A stretch of DNA of 25,575 bases, taken from assembly GCA_964387325.1 (NCBI GenBank), contig CAYLYE010000075.1, forward strand, positions 1-25,575, given 5' to 3'. Numbering within the stretch: the first letter of the stretch is position 1; every line of letters starts with the position of its first letter. The notes under the pieces were generated by a model. The model made no database searches. It was given only the letters and a program-made list of their open reading frames with translations, and was not told the origin of the DNA. The DNA comes from CAZZBK01 sp964387325. GTDB lineage: Bacteria; Planctomycetota; Planctomycetia; Pirellulales; PNKZ01. Of this stretch, positions 1 through 9,176 are shown piece by piece. Both the position numbers and the translations under genes were made by a program.

Positions 1-864
1 ATAGAACCAGAACAAGTGCTGCCAGAGCAGCGGCTGACCGCCACCGGCACCGGCGCTGCTACCGTTGATGATGAGCCCTTCCGGGGTGAAGAAGCCGGTG
101 CGGGTCAAACGATCGAGCACTTGCATGAACAGCGCGGCGGTGAGCACCGGCAGCGCGAAGGCTTGCAAAATGGCCGTGATAAACATGCCCCAGATCGTCA
201 TGGGCATGCGAAACATCGTCATGCCCGGGGCGCGCATCTGAATGATCGTCGTCATGTAATTGACCGACCCGAGCATCGACGAGATACCGACAAAGATCAC
301 ACCGAAGAGCCAGAGGGTGTGCCCGTTGCCGCTACCGGGCGAGGCTTGGAAATTGTTCGAGAGGGTCGGGTAGCCAGTCCAACCAGCCGCGGCCGCGCCC
401 CCTTCGACAAAGAAGCTGCAAATCATGCAGATAAACGACGGCCACATGAACCAATAGCTGAGCATGTTCAGCGTCGGAAAGGCCATGTCGTCGGCGCCGA
501 TCATCAGCGGGATCAGGTAATTACCAAACGCGCCAGCCAAGATCGGGATAATCACAAAGAAGATCATCACCGAGGCGTGCATGGTGACCAGCATCGTGTA
601 GAACTCGGGCGAGATCTGGCCCCCTTCGGCGGCAAAGAGCATCCGGCCGACAATCGGCATATCGCTCCAGGGCCAGGCCAACTGCCAGCGAACCGCCAGG
701 GCGAGCAAGCCGCCGACCATGAACCACAACAGCGTCGAGAACAAAAACTGGATGCCGATCACCTTGTGATCGAGCGAGAACACGTAGGTGCTCAGAAAGC
801 TCGCGCTGTGACCGTGACCGTGGTCGGCGTGATCGTGAGCGTGGTCGTGGGCAATCGAACTCAT
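1..864 (-). CDS. coxA: Cytochrome c oxidase subunit I, N-terminal 288 codons (cut by left edge)
   Basis: This is the catalytic membrane subunit of a haem-copper oxidase, which reduces oxygen to water and pumps protons. Translating the reverse strand from the ATG at 864 gives an uninterrupted frame to base 1. It contains SLDHKVIGIQF, a haem-ligand region MHASVMIFFVIIPILAGAFG, GNYLIPLMIGADDMAFP and LNMLSYWFMWPS, all typical of aa3-type subunit I. The last visible residues are WQHLFWFY, just before the usual GHPEVY copper-B segment, so the CuB histidines and the C-terminal half lie outside the window. The N-terminus is unusual, with seven histidines in residues 6-19. The gene follows coxB by 37 bases, so the two are probably cotranscribed. 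A clear Shine-Dalgarno is lacking; only a weak AAGG precedes the start. Confidence 0.95.
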   Translation of the reverse strand, partial: MSSIAHDHAHDHADHGHGHSASFLSTYVFSLDHKVIGIQFLFSTLLWFMVGGLLALAVRWQLAWPWSDMPIVGRMLFAAEGGQISPEFYTMLVTMHASVMIFFVIIPILAGAFGNYLIPLMIGADDMAFPTLNMLSYWFMWPSFICMICSFFVEGGAAAAGWTGYPTLSNNFQASPGSGNGHTLWLFGVIFVGISSMLGSVNYMTTIIQMRAPGMTMFRMPMTIWGMFITAILQAFALPVLTAALFMQVLDRLTRTGFFTPEGLIINGSSAGAGGGQPLLWQHLFWFY

Positions 865-901
865 AACCGTGAACCCTTGCTGGGGATAATGCGAGCGGTT
901 G

Positions 902-1651
902 TTACTTACGGGTCTCTTGGGCGTCCCAAATCTTTTTCAGCCAAGCGTCGAAACTCGCGCGTGACTCGACGGTCAGCCGGCCTTTCATCTTGTAGTGCCC
1001 CCAACCGCACAGTTCGGCGCACACCAGGTCGTAGGCTCCCTCTTCCTTGGCGCGGAACCAGACGGGAATCACCATGCCCGGCACCGCGTCTTGCTTGACC
1101 CGCAAATTAGGCAAAAAGAAGTCATGCAACACATCCTGGCTTTCGAGATTCACCAGGATGTCTTCTCCCACCGGAACGTGCAGATCGTTCACGTGGTGGA
1201 TGTCGTCGGCCGTGTCGAGCAGTCCGTCGACGCCCGGGTATTGCAGCCGCCACTCGAATTGCCGGCCGGTCACACGAACCGTCGGCTTCATGTCGGGCTT
1301 GCGCATTTTGACGTCAGCCCAGGCGCTCATCTGATAGATGGCGATGAACAGCAATGTGGCGGCGGGCAGAATCGTCCAGACGATTTCCAGGTTGTGGCTG
1401 CCGTGGGTGTACTTGACCGGTTCGCGATTCACCTGGATGTCGTACTTCCAGAGGAACCAGAACAGCGTCACCTCGGTGGCGACGAACACCGCCCCGGTGA
1501 GGAACAGAATAAAGTAATACAGATGGTCGATCGTATGGCCGTGCTCCGAGATATCGGGCGGCAGCCACATATAGCCTGACGCGCCCCACCAAAAGCAGGC
1601 GACGCCCAGGATCGGGACCGTCAGGAATAACAAACTCCAGAGCTTATTCAC
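902..1651 (-). CDS. coxB: Cytochrome c oxidase subunit II with complete CuA site
   Basis: Subunit II accepts electrons from a periplasmic donor at the binuclear CuA centre and passes them to subunit I. The protein has 249 residues. A hydrophobic N-terminal segment (about 4-24) and two further helices (about 42-68 and 88-112) precede a cupredoxin domain. All CuA ligands are visible: H176 in LHDFFLPN and C211, E213, C215, H219, M222 in CAELCGWGHYKM. There is no C-terminal cytochrome c domain, so this is not a caa3-type subunit and needs a separate donor. The start codon is GTG at 1651, supported by GGAG nine bases upstream. It begins 21 bases after the stop of the dihaem cytochrome gene, which is a likely electron donor. 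Confidence 0.96.
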   Translation of the reverse strand: MNKLWSLLFLTVPILGVACFWWGASGYMWLPPDISEHGHTIDHLYYFILFLTGAVFVATEVTLFWFLWKYDIQVNREPVKYTHGSHNLEIVWTILPAATLLFIAIYQMSAWADVKMRKPDMKPTVRVTGRQFEWRLQYPGVDGLLDTADDIHHVNDLHVPVGEDILVNLESQDVLHDFFLPNLRVKQDAVPGMVIPVWFRAKEEGAYDLVCAELCGWGHYKMKGRLTVESRASFDAWLKKIWDAQETRK

Positions 1652-1672
1652 CGGTGTTCTCCGCTCGTATTT

Positions 1673-2878
1673 TTACTGACGGTCTCGGACCATCGTGGCC
1701 GTCTGGTGCGGCTGTTGATTGGGATGTTGGAAAGGCATCGCCCGGACGTAGTCGACCAGCGCCCAGATTTCTTCGGGCTTGAGTGTCAGCTTACCTTCGG
1801 GCATCGGGGTGCCGTTGATTCCGGCATGCACGCGGCGATAAATATCCGCCGGTGAACGTCCGAATCGGAAGATGTTCGTGCGGAAGCTGCGTGGCCGGAC
1901 TTCTTGCTTGGCCAACGTGTAGTTATTCAGCAAAAGTTCCTGTCGCGCCGCGGGCTTGGTCTTGTTCCAGTCGTCGAACAAGGCCTCTTCGCTGCCGTCA
2001 CCTAGCCCGGTCGGGCCGTGACACTTCATGCATTGGGCCTTGCCCCCCTTGAAGATCGCTTCGCCAAGCATGTGCCAAGCGTCGGGCTTCTTATCTACCG
2101 CCGCCTTGTAAGCGTCCGGATAGAGCGTGTTCCACTGGAAGGCGGTCCACTTCGTCGAATCGGTTTTCAGTTCCTCGGACGGATACTCGCCCGGGGCGAC
2201 CTGCGCCCCGTCGGCCGCTTTCCACATATCGGCTGACACATTAAGCAAACCGACCAAGTAATCGCGGGTGACATCGAGCTTGTAATCGTTGTCGGCGGCG
2301 TCGGCCCAGAGCAGCGTTTCGACTTCGCCGCGAATGCTCAGATAGCGGACATACTCGACCAAGGCTTCAACTTCGTCGCCGGGGAGCAACTCGAACGATG
2401 GCATGGCTGTGCCGGGGATCCCGTGGCGGATAATTCGTTCAAGGTCTTTGCTCGTCGGCCGCGCGGCACGCTCGGTTGCCTTGAACTTGTAGAGCCCCAA
2501 GCGATAGTCGCGGGGGTAGGGGTTCAAGAACCCGGCCGTGGGTCCAGCGCCGTCACCGCTGATGCCGTGACAATGGGCGCAGTGCTGGCGATACAAGCCG
2601 CGCTGACTGCCGTCCTGGTTTCCGCCGGTGGGGCCGGCCGCGATGCGAATCTTGTGCAGATCCAAACCGCTTTCAGGAAACACGTACGGCTCGTCCGGTG
2701 TGCCGAATAGGGCAAACAGCGCGTTCGAAATTTGCTGTACCGCGGGCTTGCCGCGGAAGTCTTCGCTTTTCTTCCCTTGGAAGTTGAGCACGAACTTGGC
2801 CGGCGGACTTTGTCCGCAGCCGGTCAACAAGCCAAGCACAAGGCTCAGCGACAGCATGGTCAAAAAATTGCGCGTCAT
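1673..2878 (-). CDS. Dihaem cytochrome c lipoprotein
   Basis: Predicted periplasmic, membrane-tethered electron carrier of 401 residues. A type II signal peptide ends in the lipobox LTGC with C21 as the lipidated residue. Two class I cytochrome c domains follow: CAHCH at 100-104 with a distal Met in the GTAMPSFELL region, and CMKCH at 283-287 with GTPMPEGKLT as the likely Met-ligand segment. The frame opens 36 bases further upstream at 2914, but that ATG lacks a ribosome binding site and would displace the signal peptide, so the ATG at 2878 is preferred. The gene lies between the copper lipoprotein and coxB. This suggests it carries electrons from the bc-type complex to CuA. Related dihaem lipoproteins are often found beside alternative complex III or oxidase genes, but no such complex is seen here. 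Confidence 0.9.
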   Translation of the reverse strand: MTRNFLTMLSLSLVLGLLTGCGQSPPAKFVLNFQGKKSEDFRGKPAVQQISNALFALFGTPDEPYVFPESGLDLHKIRIAAGPTGGNQDGSQRGLYRQHCAHCHGISGDGAGPTAGFLNPYPRDYRLGLYKFKATERAARPTSKDLERIIRHGIPGTAMPSFELLPGDEVEALVEYVRYLSIRGEVETLLWADAADNDYKLDVTRDYLVGLLNVSADMWKAADGAQVAPGEYPSEELKTDSTKWTAFQWNTLYPDAYKAAVDKKPDAWHMLGEAIFKGGKAQCMKCHGPTGLGDGSEEALFDDWNKTKPAARQELLLNNYTLAKQEVRPRSFRTNIFRFGRSPADIYRRVHAGINGTPMPEGKLTLKPEEIWALVDYVRAMPFQHPNQQPHQTATMVRDRQ

Positions 2879-2927
2879 CACGACGGTGTCCAATTGCAAA
2901 AGTCTGCCTGTCATATTTTTTTGATCG

Positions 2928-3782
2928 TTAGTTGCCGAGCGTTGCCGGAGTGACCGTAATCACTCCGAGATCTTCGACCGCGCCGTCAGCCACGCTGACG
3001 GTGAACCGACCCTTGGAGCCCTTCACATCGATCCCGGTGGGGGATCGTTCGTGCCACACCTGAAACTCGACCTTCTCACCGGCCGGAACATTCTTGATCT
3101 CGAACGAACCGTCGGCGGCACTGACTGCGAAATAGGGGTCATCACGCGCGATAACCCACGCCTTCATCCAAGAGTGAATACTGCACGTGGCCTCGACCGG
3201 TACAGCAAACGAGCGGCCGATGGAGTAGTTGTACGAGCCATTCGAGGGGAGCAAGGGGTTGGCAGCTGGACTGCCGGGAGGCGAGACCGCCGTGTTGTGT
3301 CCGACCGGATCGCTGTTCTTGAACAGAATCGGCTGCTTCGTGCGGACTGCAAACACATGCGTCAAAAAGATGCATTGCTTCTGATCGAATACCGCGTCCG
3401 TCTTCGGTGGGTCTTTCACGTCGGGATGCACACGCGACACTTTGCGAGCGAAGAGCAGCACGTTGGCCAAGCCCTTGCTGGCTGGATCGACGACCAACTG
3501 CTCGTTCTTGATCAGCTGGCCGCAGACTTCCATGTCCTTGCCGCCGGTCGACAAACCCGCCAGCGTCGGCGAGTCGCCGCCGTACTTGAACACCCCCTTG
3601 ATCGTCCCCCAACCGGTGCCGGTCGAGACCGCCGCGGTCGTTGCCGCAGCCGCGCCCCCCGAGCCACGCAAGTCGGTCGCGATCTTGAGTTGAGGTTCGG
3701 GCGTGACGGGACCCGAGCGTCCGCAACCAATCACGGCCGAGCCGAGCAGCGAGATCAGAAGCACCAAGTGCAGTTTCATCAT
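2928..3782 (-). CDS. Amicyanin-like copper lipoprotein (cupredoxin plus carboxypeptidase-regulatory-like domain)
   Basis: Lipoprotein with lipobox VIGC (C19, counted from the second Met), followed by a low-complexity Gly/Ala/Thr linker. The central domain has the ligand set of a type 1 copper site: H161 in KNSDPVGHN, then C199, H202 and M205 in CSIHSWM. The Cys-x2-His-x2-Met spacing matches amicyanin rather than plastocyanin. A small beta domain follows (ADGSFEIKNVPAGEKVEF, then WHE), resembling carboxypeptidase-regulatory-like modules. Two additional cysteines (in MEVCG and KQCIFLTH) are shared with the paralogue at 3843-4589 and could form a disulfide. Two adjacent ATG codons lie at 3782 and 3779; AGGA is four and seven bases upstream respectively, so 3779 may be the real start. 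Likely role: periplasmic electron transfer. A copper-delivery role to CuA is an alternative. Confidence 0.85.
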   Translation of the reverse strand: MMKLHLVLLISLLGSAVIGCGRSGPVTPEPQLKIATDLRGSGGAAAATTAAVSTGTGWGTIKGVFKYGGDSPTLAGLSTGGKDMEVCGQLIKNEQLVVDPASKGLANVLLFARKVSRVHPDVKDPPKTDAVFDQKQCIFLTHVFAVRTKQPILFKNSDPVGHNTAVSPPGSPAANPLLPSNGSYNYSIGRSFAVPVEATCSIHSWMKAWVIARDDPYFAVSAADGSFEIKNVPAGEKVEFQVWHERSPTGIDVKGSKGRFTVSVADGAVEDLGVITVTPATLGN

Positions 3783-3842
3783 ACGATCCTAGCGTGTCAC
3801 GGCCACCTCAGGGCAGCCGCTCAAATATCAAAGGCCTACTAC

Positions 3843-4589
3843 TTACTTGTTGATCTTGGCGAGTGGGACCTTCACGTCGCCGAGGTCGTTGTCCCCCGCG
3901 GCGATCGTCTTCTTGAATCGTCCCTTCTCCCAACCGTTGACTTCCAGGTAGCCACCTTTCTCGTGCCACGCTTGGAATTCCAACTCACCGGCCGGCAAGT
4001 TCTTGAGCTCGAAGCTGCCGTCGGCCTTGGTGATCGCAAAGTACGGGTTGTCGCGCGGCAGGATGTAACCCTTCATCCACGGGTGGATATTGCAGGTCAC
4101 CGGCACCGGCAGCAATTGAGCGCGGTTAAACTTGTGATCCACCTGACCACCCGAGGGGATCAGCGGATTGATGCCGACGTCGCCCAGCGGCTGCAAGTTA
4201 CTGTTGTGACCGACCGGGTCGCTGTTCTTGAGCACCACGGTCTGCGTGAGCACGACGGGTAGAATGTGTGGCTCGAAGCGGCACCCCTTGTTATCGTAAT
4301 CGAACTTGTCGTTGGCCTTGGCGGCGTAGTCGGCGTGGACCTGCACGCCCTTGGTGCGAACGTAGATGACGACATTGGCGATACCGCCGCTGGGGCTAAT
4401 CACGAGCGACTCGTCGACCAGATTGTGCTTTCCGCACACCTCGACGTCCTTGTTGACATCGATTTTAACAGGGGCGGGGACCGCACCGTCGAGGGTGAAC
4501 TTCCCCTTGAGCGTGCCCCATTGGGCCTGAGCGGGAACGACCATCAATGTCAGCGCGACAGCCAGTGTCAGAGACAGATAACGATTCAT
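3843..4589 (-). CDS. Secreted amicyanin-like copper protein, paralogue of the next gene
   Basis: Predicted soluble periplasmic blue-copper-like protein of 248 residues. The signal peptide ends VPAQA before QW (residues 1-22). The order of elements equals that of the neighbouring lipoprotein: a WGTLKG opening strand, EVCG (C52), GCRFEPH (C103), KNSDPVGHN (H128), NPLIPSGG, CNIHPWM (C166, H169, M172) and a final ADGSFELKNLPAGELEF module. The ligand spacing is amicyanin-type. ATG at 4589 is chosen because AGGAGA lies just upstream and the signal peptide begins there; the frame itself opens at 4616. The gene is 60 bases ahead of its lipoprotein paralogue and 154 bases behind the octahaem gene. It probably shuttles electrons or copper in the respiratory cluster; this is inference from motif and context. 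Confidence 0.85.
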   Translation of the reverse strand: MNRYLSLTLAVALTLMVVPAQAQWGTLKGKFTLDGAVPAPVKIDVNKDVEVCGKHNLVDESLVISPSGGIANVVIYVRTKGVQVHADYAAKANDKFDYDNKGCRFEPHILPVVLTQTVVLKNSDPVGHNSNLQPLGDVGINPLIPSGGQVDHKFNRAQLLPVPVTCNIHPWMKGYILPRDNPYFAITKADGSFELKNLPAGELEFQAWHEKGGYLEVNGWEKGRFKKTIAAGDNDLGDVKVPLAKINK

Positions 4590-4743
4590 GATGCGTGCTT
4601 CTCCTGCCTCGCGCACAAGAATCCATTTCTCGTGTCGGTCGGCTTGTGACGATACAAACCCCGCCGCCAGATGGCATACTCAACGGGGGTGACGAATAAA
4701 ATCCTTCAAACAAAACGAACTCTAAAAACGTTAGCGTGGACGA

Positions 4744-7700
4744 CTATTGACCTCCGCCGCTAGTCGCCGGGGCCGCGACAGGCACGGCAGCCGGAGGCTT
4801 GACCCGCGCCTTGATCGAGTTGGCTTGCTGGTCTGTCATGTAACGAGACCAGTTGAGCAACAGATCGACCACCGACTGCACTTGCTGTTCGCTCGTGCCG
4901 CTGAGCAGCTTCTGATCGGCAGGCTTGTCGATCGGGAAATTCACCGGCATGCCCGTGTACGGCAACATCGCATTGGGCTGTGCCAACCATTTCTGCAAGA
5001 ACTCAGGACGCAACCGCTGCGACACGCGATCCAACTGGGGCGCGAGCGCGGTGACCGCACCGGGCGGTGTAAAGTCACCCACCTTGTGGCACTTCACGCA
5101 GTAATTATTGTCGGTAAGCACTCGCAACGCGCCGTCGAGCCGCTCGTGCGACTTGTTCTTCTCGCTCTCGCTCATCGTGTTCAACGACCAACTTCGCGAG
5201 TCGAACTCATACGGATACGGCATGTTCTCTTTCGCGGCGAAATAGTCGGCCAGGATGCGGGCTTCGTTCGACGAGAAATTAAACTTCGGCATCCGCAAGA
5301 CCACCGCCGGGCGAATCGGATACGGCTCGAGTAAGAACTCGTAGAGCCACTCCGGTCGAACCTTTTCACCTTCGCCCACGAGCGGCGGGGGGACCCAACC
5401 CCAGGCGTCGCTCGCTTTGGCATTCGGGTTCGTCTTCTTCTCGTTGTTCAATGCAACTGGGTGCAACAACCGAGCCAAGTCACCACCATACGGAGGCCGT
5501 TTGCTCGTAATGCTCTCTCCCTTTACTTCGATCTCCTGACCGCCGACCATCCAAGCCTGACCGTTAATCGCTACATTCTTCCAGAGCTGGAAGAAATGCA
5601 CCGGCTTGCCCGTGTCGGGATCTTCCTGTACCTCAGGGTTCGGCATACCCGTGATCCGGGCGTGGCCGAGGCCACGGCGATCGACCGCGCGCGAGGCGGC
5701 TAACTGCTCGGGCGTAAAATGCGGCCGCAGGATTTCATATCCCTTGAACTCCGGAGGACCGGCGAACTCGCTGGGCTTGTAATCGAACTCCCACGTCTCG
5801 TGGTCGATCGTGTGGCAGCCGACGCAGTTAAACTGTTCGAGTAACTGGCGGCCATCCTCGATCGCCTTCTGACGCGGCGTCGGCTTATAGACATACTTCG
5901 CCGCGGGTGGCTCGGCGACCAACCCCAGCACGAACGTGATGACCTGTTCGATCTCTTCGCTCGACAGATTGAACTTAGGCATCCGCAACCGGTCGAGGTA
6001 ATCCTTCTGCTCGGTCTTCTTGTAGTCGTAGCTGCGCGGCTCGTTGAGCTTCTGCCAAATGAACCCTTCGCGGCCATGATGCATGAGCGAGCCCAAGAAG
6101 AAGCCCGTGTCGGGGTCGAGGTCCTTGAGGTTGATCTCGTGATGGTCGCCGTGGCCGTGCTTCTTTTGCAAGTAAACAGCGATCTGCTCGAAGGCCAACT
6201 TACTGGGCTCTTTGCGACCCCAGTCGGCGAGCGCGGTACCAATCGGCTTGGCGTCTTCAAAGCCTGGGATGTCGTGGCAGCCCGCGCAGCCGAGTCGAGC
6301 GATCGACTTGCGGCCCACGTAGAGCAACTTCTTCTGGCGGAGCGCGGCGGCTGATTCGCCGTTTTGCGTGACCAGTGTCATCTCATCGCCGCGGAGGTTC
6401 TTGGCCCGAGCGGCCGGAATCCCCTGCTCGCGATACTGTTCAGTCTCGCTCTGTGTGAACACACTCTTGAGGTACAACCCCACAAGGTTGTTCAGCGCCT
6501 GGTCGTTCACGTCGGGCAAGGCCGGAGCCTGATAGACTTTCTCTTGGTAGACACCGGGCTTGTCGGCAGAGGGCAGACCCTTTTGCGAGAGCAGGTACTC
6601 GACCATATCAGCGGCGGGGTCAACGAGCGGGCCATCGGCCGTGAGCTTGGTGGGCTCGATGAATAAATTGGGCATCGCGCTGCGGGCATGATAGTGCTGC
6701 GGCTGACGAATCCAACTGTAGAGCCAATCCTTGCCCCGCTTGTCGAGCAACTTGCCGCCGAGGCGGCCGAGGTCCGGACCTTGTGTGTCCTTGGCAGCCG
6801 GAAAGTCCGGGTGCTTATGACAAGCCAAGCAGCCACGCGTCTCGAAGGCCGCCTTGCCACGCTCCGCGCTCGGGGCGCTGACGCCCGTCGCCGGAGCCAC
6901 ATAGTCAAACGCTTGTTGCTTCCCGGCGTCGAGCAGGTACTCGGATATCGCACGAATCTCGACCGGCTCCATCGCATGCGCCACCTCTAAGCCCGAGGGC
7001 TGGCCGTCGGACTTCTTCGGAGCGTCGAGTGCGTCGGGCTGCAAGTGATCGTGCAGGCCGAAGAACTTGGGCATCTTGGTCGAAGGGCGGAAGTTCTTCG
7101 GATCACGCACCCAGTCGTACAAGAACGGCAGGTCGACCTTCTTGTCGATGTGTCGGAGGCTTGGTCCCACCTTGCGGAATTTGCCCGGCGCGTCCTCATC
7201 CGCCGCCAGCAATTGAGCCATGCTGCGACTCGTGGGCGACAGCTTCGACTCACCCGCCTTAACGCTGAGCAATTGCTCGGCAAGGAGCTTGCGAGGAGCT
7301 GCGCGGTCGGGATGATCGATCACCTCGCGCGCCATTTTTTGCTGCGTGTCGCTCAGCGCCTTGTCGTTGATTAACTGCGACGCGAACGCGGCATAGCTCG
7401 GCTCGGCCCGCAGGTCCGGACCACGTCGTTTGCTGGGACCGTCGTAGCCGTTGATCTCGTGACAGCCGAAGCAACCAACCTGCCGGATCAAATGGTAGCC
7501 TGCCATCAGCTTCGGAGCCGGCGGGTCAGGGAATCGCTCGCTCGGCTCAAGCTCGCCCAGGTCATGGTGGCACTTGAGACAGCTGCTCTGCGCGAAGCGC
7601 TCGGGCCGCATCGGCTGAATCCAGTGATGATTGTCGAACCACCCGTACTTGGCTTTCCAGTCGGCCGCTTCTTGCGCGTTGTTGGGCGTGTGCGAGACCC

Positions 7701-9132
7701 ACTTGAACTGCGTGGCACTCCCCTGCCCTTCGTGACAAATCGTGCAGCCGAAGTCACCCATCTTGTGCGGGCTCAACGAGCCGACAAACAAATCCAATCG
7801 CGGATGCGAGCTGAACGGCTGCGGCGCGCCGCGACGAATGCGGAGCGTTAAGCTCGAGCCCGGCTGGGCGTTATCGAGCAGATAGCTCTGCGCTCGCTTG
7901 GGATCGATGATCTTTGCATCGCCAACCCATTCGATCACATCGCCCGCCTTGAGACCGGCGAGTGCGGCGGGGCTGTTGGGCCACACCACATCGACCGAGG
8001 CATCCTTCTCACTGTACTGACCGCGCTGGGCGATCGATAAGCCGACGACCTGCTCGCTGAGCGGGGCACTCAATGCGACTTCTTTTCCTTCGGCGTCTTT
8101 GGAGGTCTTGGGAAGCAGGAGTGTCAGGGTCAAACGATGCGCGCTCTCGAACCCCGGCGCGATGGCCGAGCCCGGGGCGGTTTTATCCATTGCCTGATGG
8201 CAGGTCGTGCAACGGTCGAACCGCGCCACGTCACGAAAATTGTTGTTCAATGTCAGATTCGGCAACCAGATTTGTTCGATCTTGAGCGGCCGACCGAAGG
8301 CGTCGATGATCGGCATTTCGAGCAACGACTTCTTCCAGTTCGCCGAACGCTCGTACTTGGCCAACTGCAGTCGTTCGATCACTCCCTTGTGATCTTCGAC
8401 CGCCTTGCGAGCCACCGCCTCGGCCGCTCGGGCCCCCGAGAGCGTGTCCTGCAAAGCCAGGCGATGCGTCTTGGCTGTCTCGTACTTGCGCAGCAATTCG
8501 GACACTTGCTTGTCGACCGCCGCGATCGTGTCACGATCCTTACTCAGTTCGCTGAGGGGCTTTTGCTCGTCGATGGCGATACCATACTTACTGGCAACTT
8601 CGTCCCGTTCGGCCCGCTTAAACTTGAGTCGAGTCTGCGCGTCGTCTTCGACGTACTTGGCGCGGCGAAGCAGGCCTTCGGCAGCACTCACAAGTTCGGC
8701 CCGATACTTGGCTGCATCGTCAGCGGTGGTGGCCTTTTGCATGTCGGCGGCCGCCTTACGGATGGCCCCCAGCTGTGAATACGCGTACAGCTTTGACAGA
8801 CTGGCGGACTCGTTAGCCGGTTGATCTTTGAACTCGGCAATGCTGAGAAACTTCTCCACGGCAGCCGGGTCGAGCGGCTTACTGAGCTGCGCCTTGAGTG
8901 TCTTCTCGAAGTCAGCTTGCTTGGCTGCGTAGGCGGCGGTCTGCTCTTCGTCGATGCGCCCCTGGGCCGCCCAGGTCTCGACATCGCGGAATTTACGCTG
9001 GTATTGCTTCCATTCGCGCACGTTGTCGTTGGCCAACAGCAATACGGTCACGATCAGCAAGCCCAGCGACGTGAGTCCAAAGACCACGTGCATCGTGTTC
9101 GCATTGCGCCATGTCTGTTCGGTCGCAGGCAT
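4744..9132 (-). CDS. Giant membrane-anchored octahaem c-type cytochrome with PDZ domain
   Basis: Protein of 1462 residues. One N-terminal membrane anchor (about 14-36) is followed by a charged, probably coiled-coil region (about 37-270). Eight CxxCH haem motifs begin at C308, C463, C518, C554, C768, C949, C1103 and C1345. Between the first and second lies a PDZ-like domain (about 350-445; SPAALAGLKAGDVIEWVGDA). Several later units carry MPKF, MPNL or TGMP segments that are plausible distal methionine ligands, so the protein reads as a string of mono-haem cytochrome c domains. The C-terminus is a Pro/Ala-rich tail ending in TSGGGQ. ATG at 9132 follows AAGGA with good spacing. It begins 44 bases after the cytochrome b C-terminal-half gene. 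With no cytochrome c1 or f gene nearby, it probably takes electrons from the Rieske centre and conducts them to cupredoxins, the dihaem protein or CuA. Multihaem subunits of bc complexes are known in anammox planctomycetes. Confidence 0.88.
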   Translation of the reverse strand: MPATEQTWRNANTMHVVFGLTSLGLLIVTVLLLANDNVREWKQYQRKFRDVETWAAQGRIDEEQTAAYAAKQADFEKTLKAQLSKPLDPAAVEKFLSIAEFKDQPANESASLSKLYAYSQLGAIRKAAADMQKATTADDAAKYRAELVSAAEGLLRRAKYVEDDAQTRLKFKRAERDEVASKYGIAIDEQKPLSELSKDRDTIAAVDKQVSELLRKYETAKTHRLALQDTLSGARAAEAVARKAVEDHKGVIERLQLAKYERSANWKKSLLEMPIIDAFGRPLKIEQIWLPNLTLNNNFRDVARFDRCTTCHQAMDKTAPGSAIAPGFESAHRLTLTLLLPKTSKDAEGKEVALSAPLSEQVVGLSIAQRGQYSEKDASVDVVWPNSPAALAGLKAGDVIEWVGDAKIIDPKRAQSYLLDNAQPGSSLTLRIRRGAPQPFSSHPRLDLFVGSLSPHKMGDFGCTICHEGQGSATQFKWVSHTPNNAQEAADWKAKYGWFDNHHWIQPMRPERFAQSSCLKCHHDLGELEPSERFPDPPAPKLMAGYHLIRQVGCFGCHEINGYDGPSKRRGPDLRAEPSYAAFASQLINDKALSDTQQKMAREVIDHPDRAAPRKLLAEQLLSVKAGESKLSPTSRSMAQLLAADEDAPGKFRKVGPSLRHIDKKVDLPFLYDWVRDPKNFRPSTKMPKFFGLHDHLQPDALDAPKKSDGQPSGLEVAHAMEPVEIRAISEYLLDAGKQQAFDYVAPATGVSAPSAERGKAAFETRGCLACHKHPDFPAAKDTQGPDLGRLGGKLLDKRGKDWLYSWIRQPQHYHARSAMPNLFIEPTKLTADGPLVDPAADMVEYLLSQKGLPSADKPGVYQEKVYQAPALPDVNDQALNNLVGLYLKSVFTQSETEQYREQGIPAARAKNLRGDEMTLVTQNGESAAALRQKKLLYVGRKSIARLGCAGCHDIPGFEDAKPIGTALADWGRKEPSKLAFEQIAVYLQKKHGHGDHHEINLKDLDPDTGFFLGSLMHHGREGFIWQKLNEPRSYDYKKTEQKDYLDRLRMPKFNLSSEEIEQVITFVLGLVAEPPAAKYVYKPTPRQKAIEDGRQLLEQFNCVGCHTIDHETWEFDYKPSEFAGPPEFKGYEILRPHFTPEQLAASRAVDRRGLGHARITGMPNPEVQEDPDTGKPVHFFQLWKNVAINGQAWMVGGQEIEVKGESITSKRPPYGGDLARLLHPVALNNEKKTNPNAKASDAWGWVPPPLVGEGEKVRPEWLYEFLLEPYPIRPAVVLRMPKFNFSSNEARILADYFAAKENMPYPYEFDSRSWSLNTMSESEKNKSHERLDGALRVLTDNNYCVKCHKVGDFTPPGAVTALAPQLDRVSQRLRPEFLQKWLAQPNAMLPYTGMPVNFPIDKPADQKLLSGTSEQQVQSVVDLLLNWSRYMTDQQANSIKARVKPPAAVPVAAPATSGGGQ

Positions 9133-9176
9133 GTTCCGTCCTTAAAAGTTGAGCGCTACTCGGCCCAAGCGTCGTC

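Noticed and set aside
16..1579. Plus-strand open frames opposite the oxidase genes
   Set aside because: They are antisense to coxA and coxB, whose family motifs are unmistakable; the predicted proteins are Arg/His-rich and have no recognisable motif.
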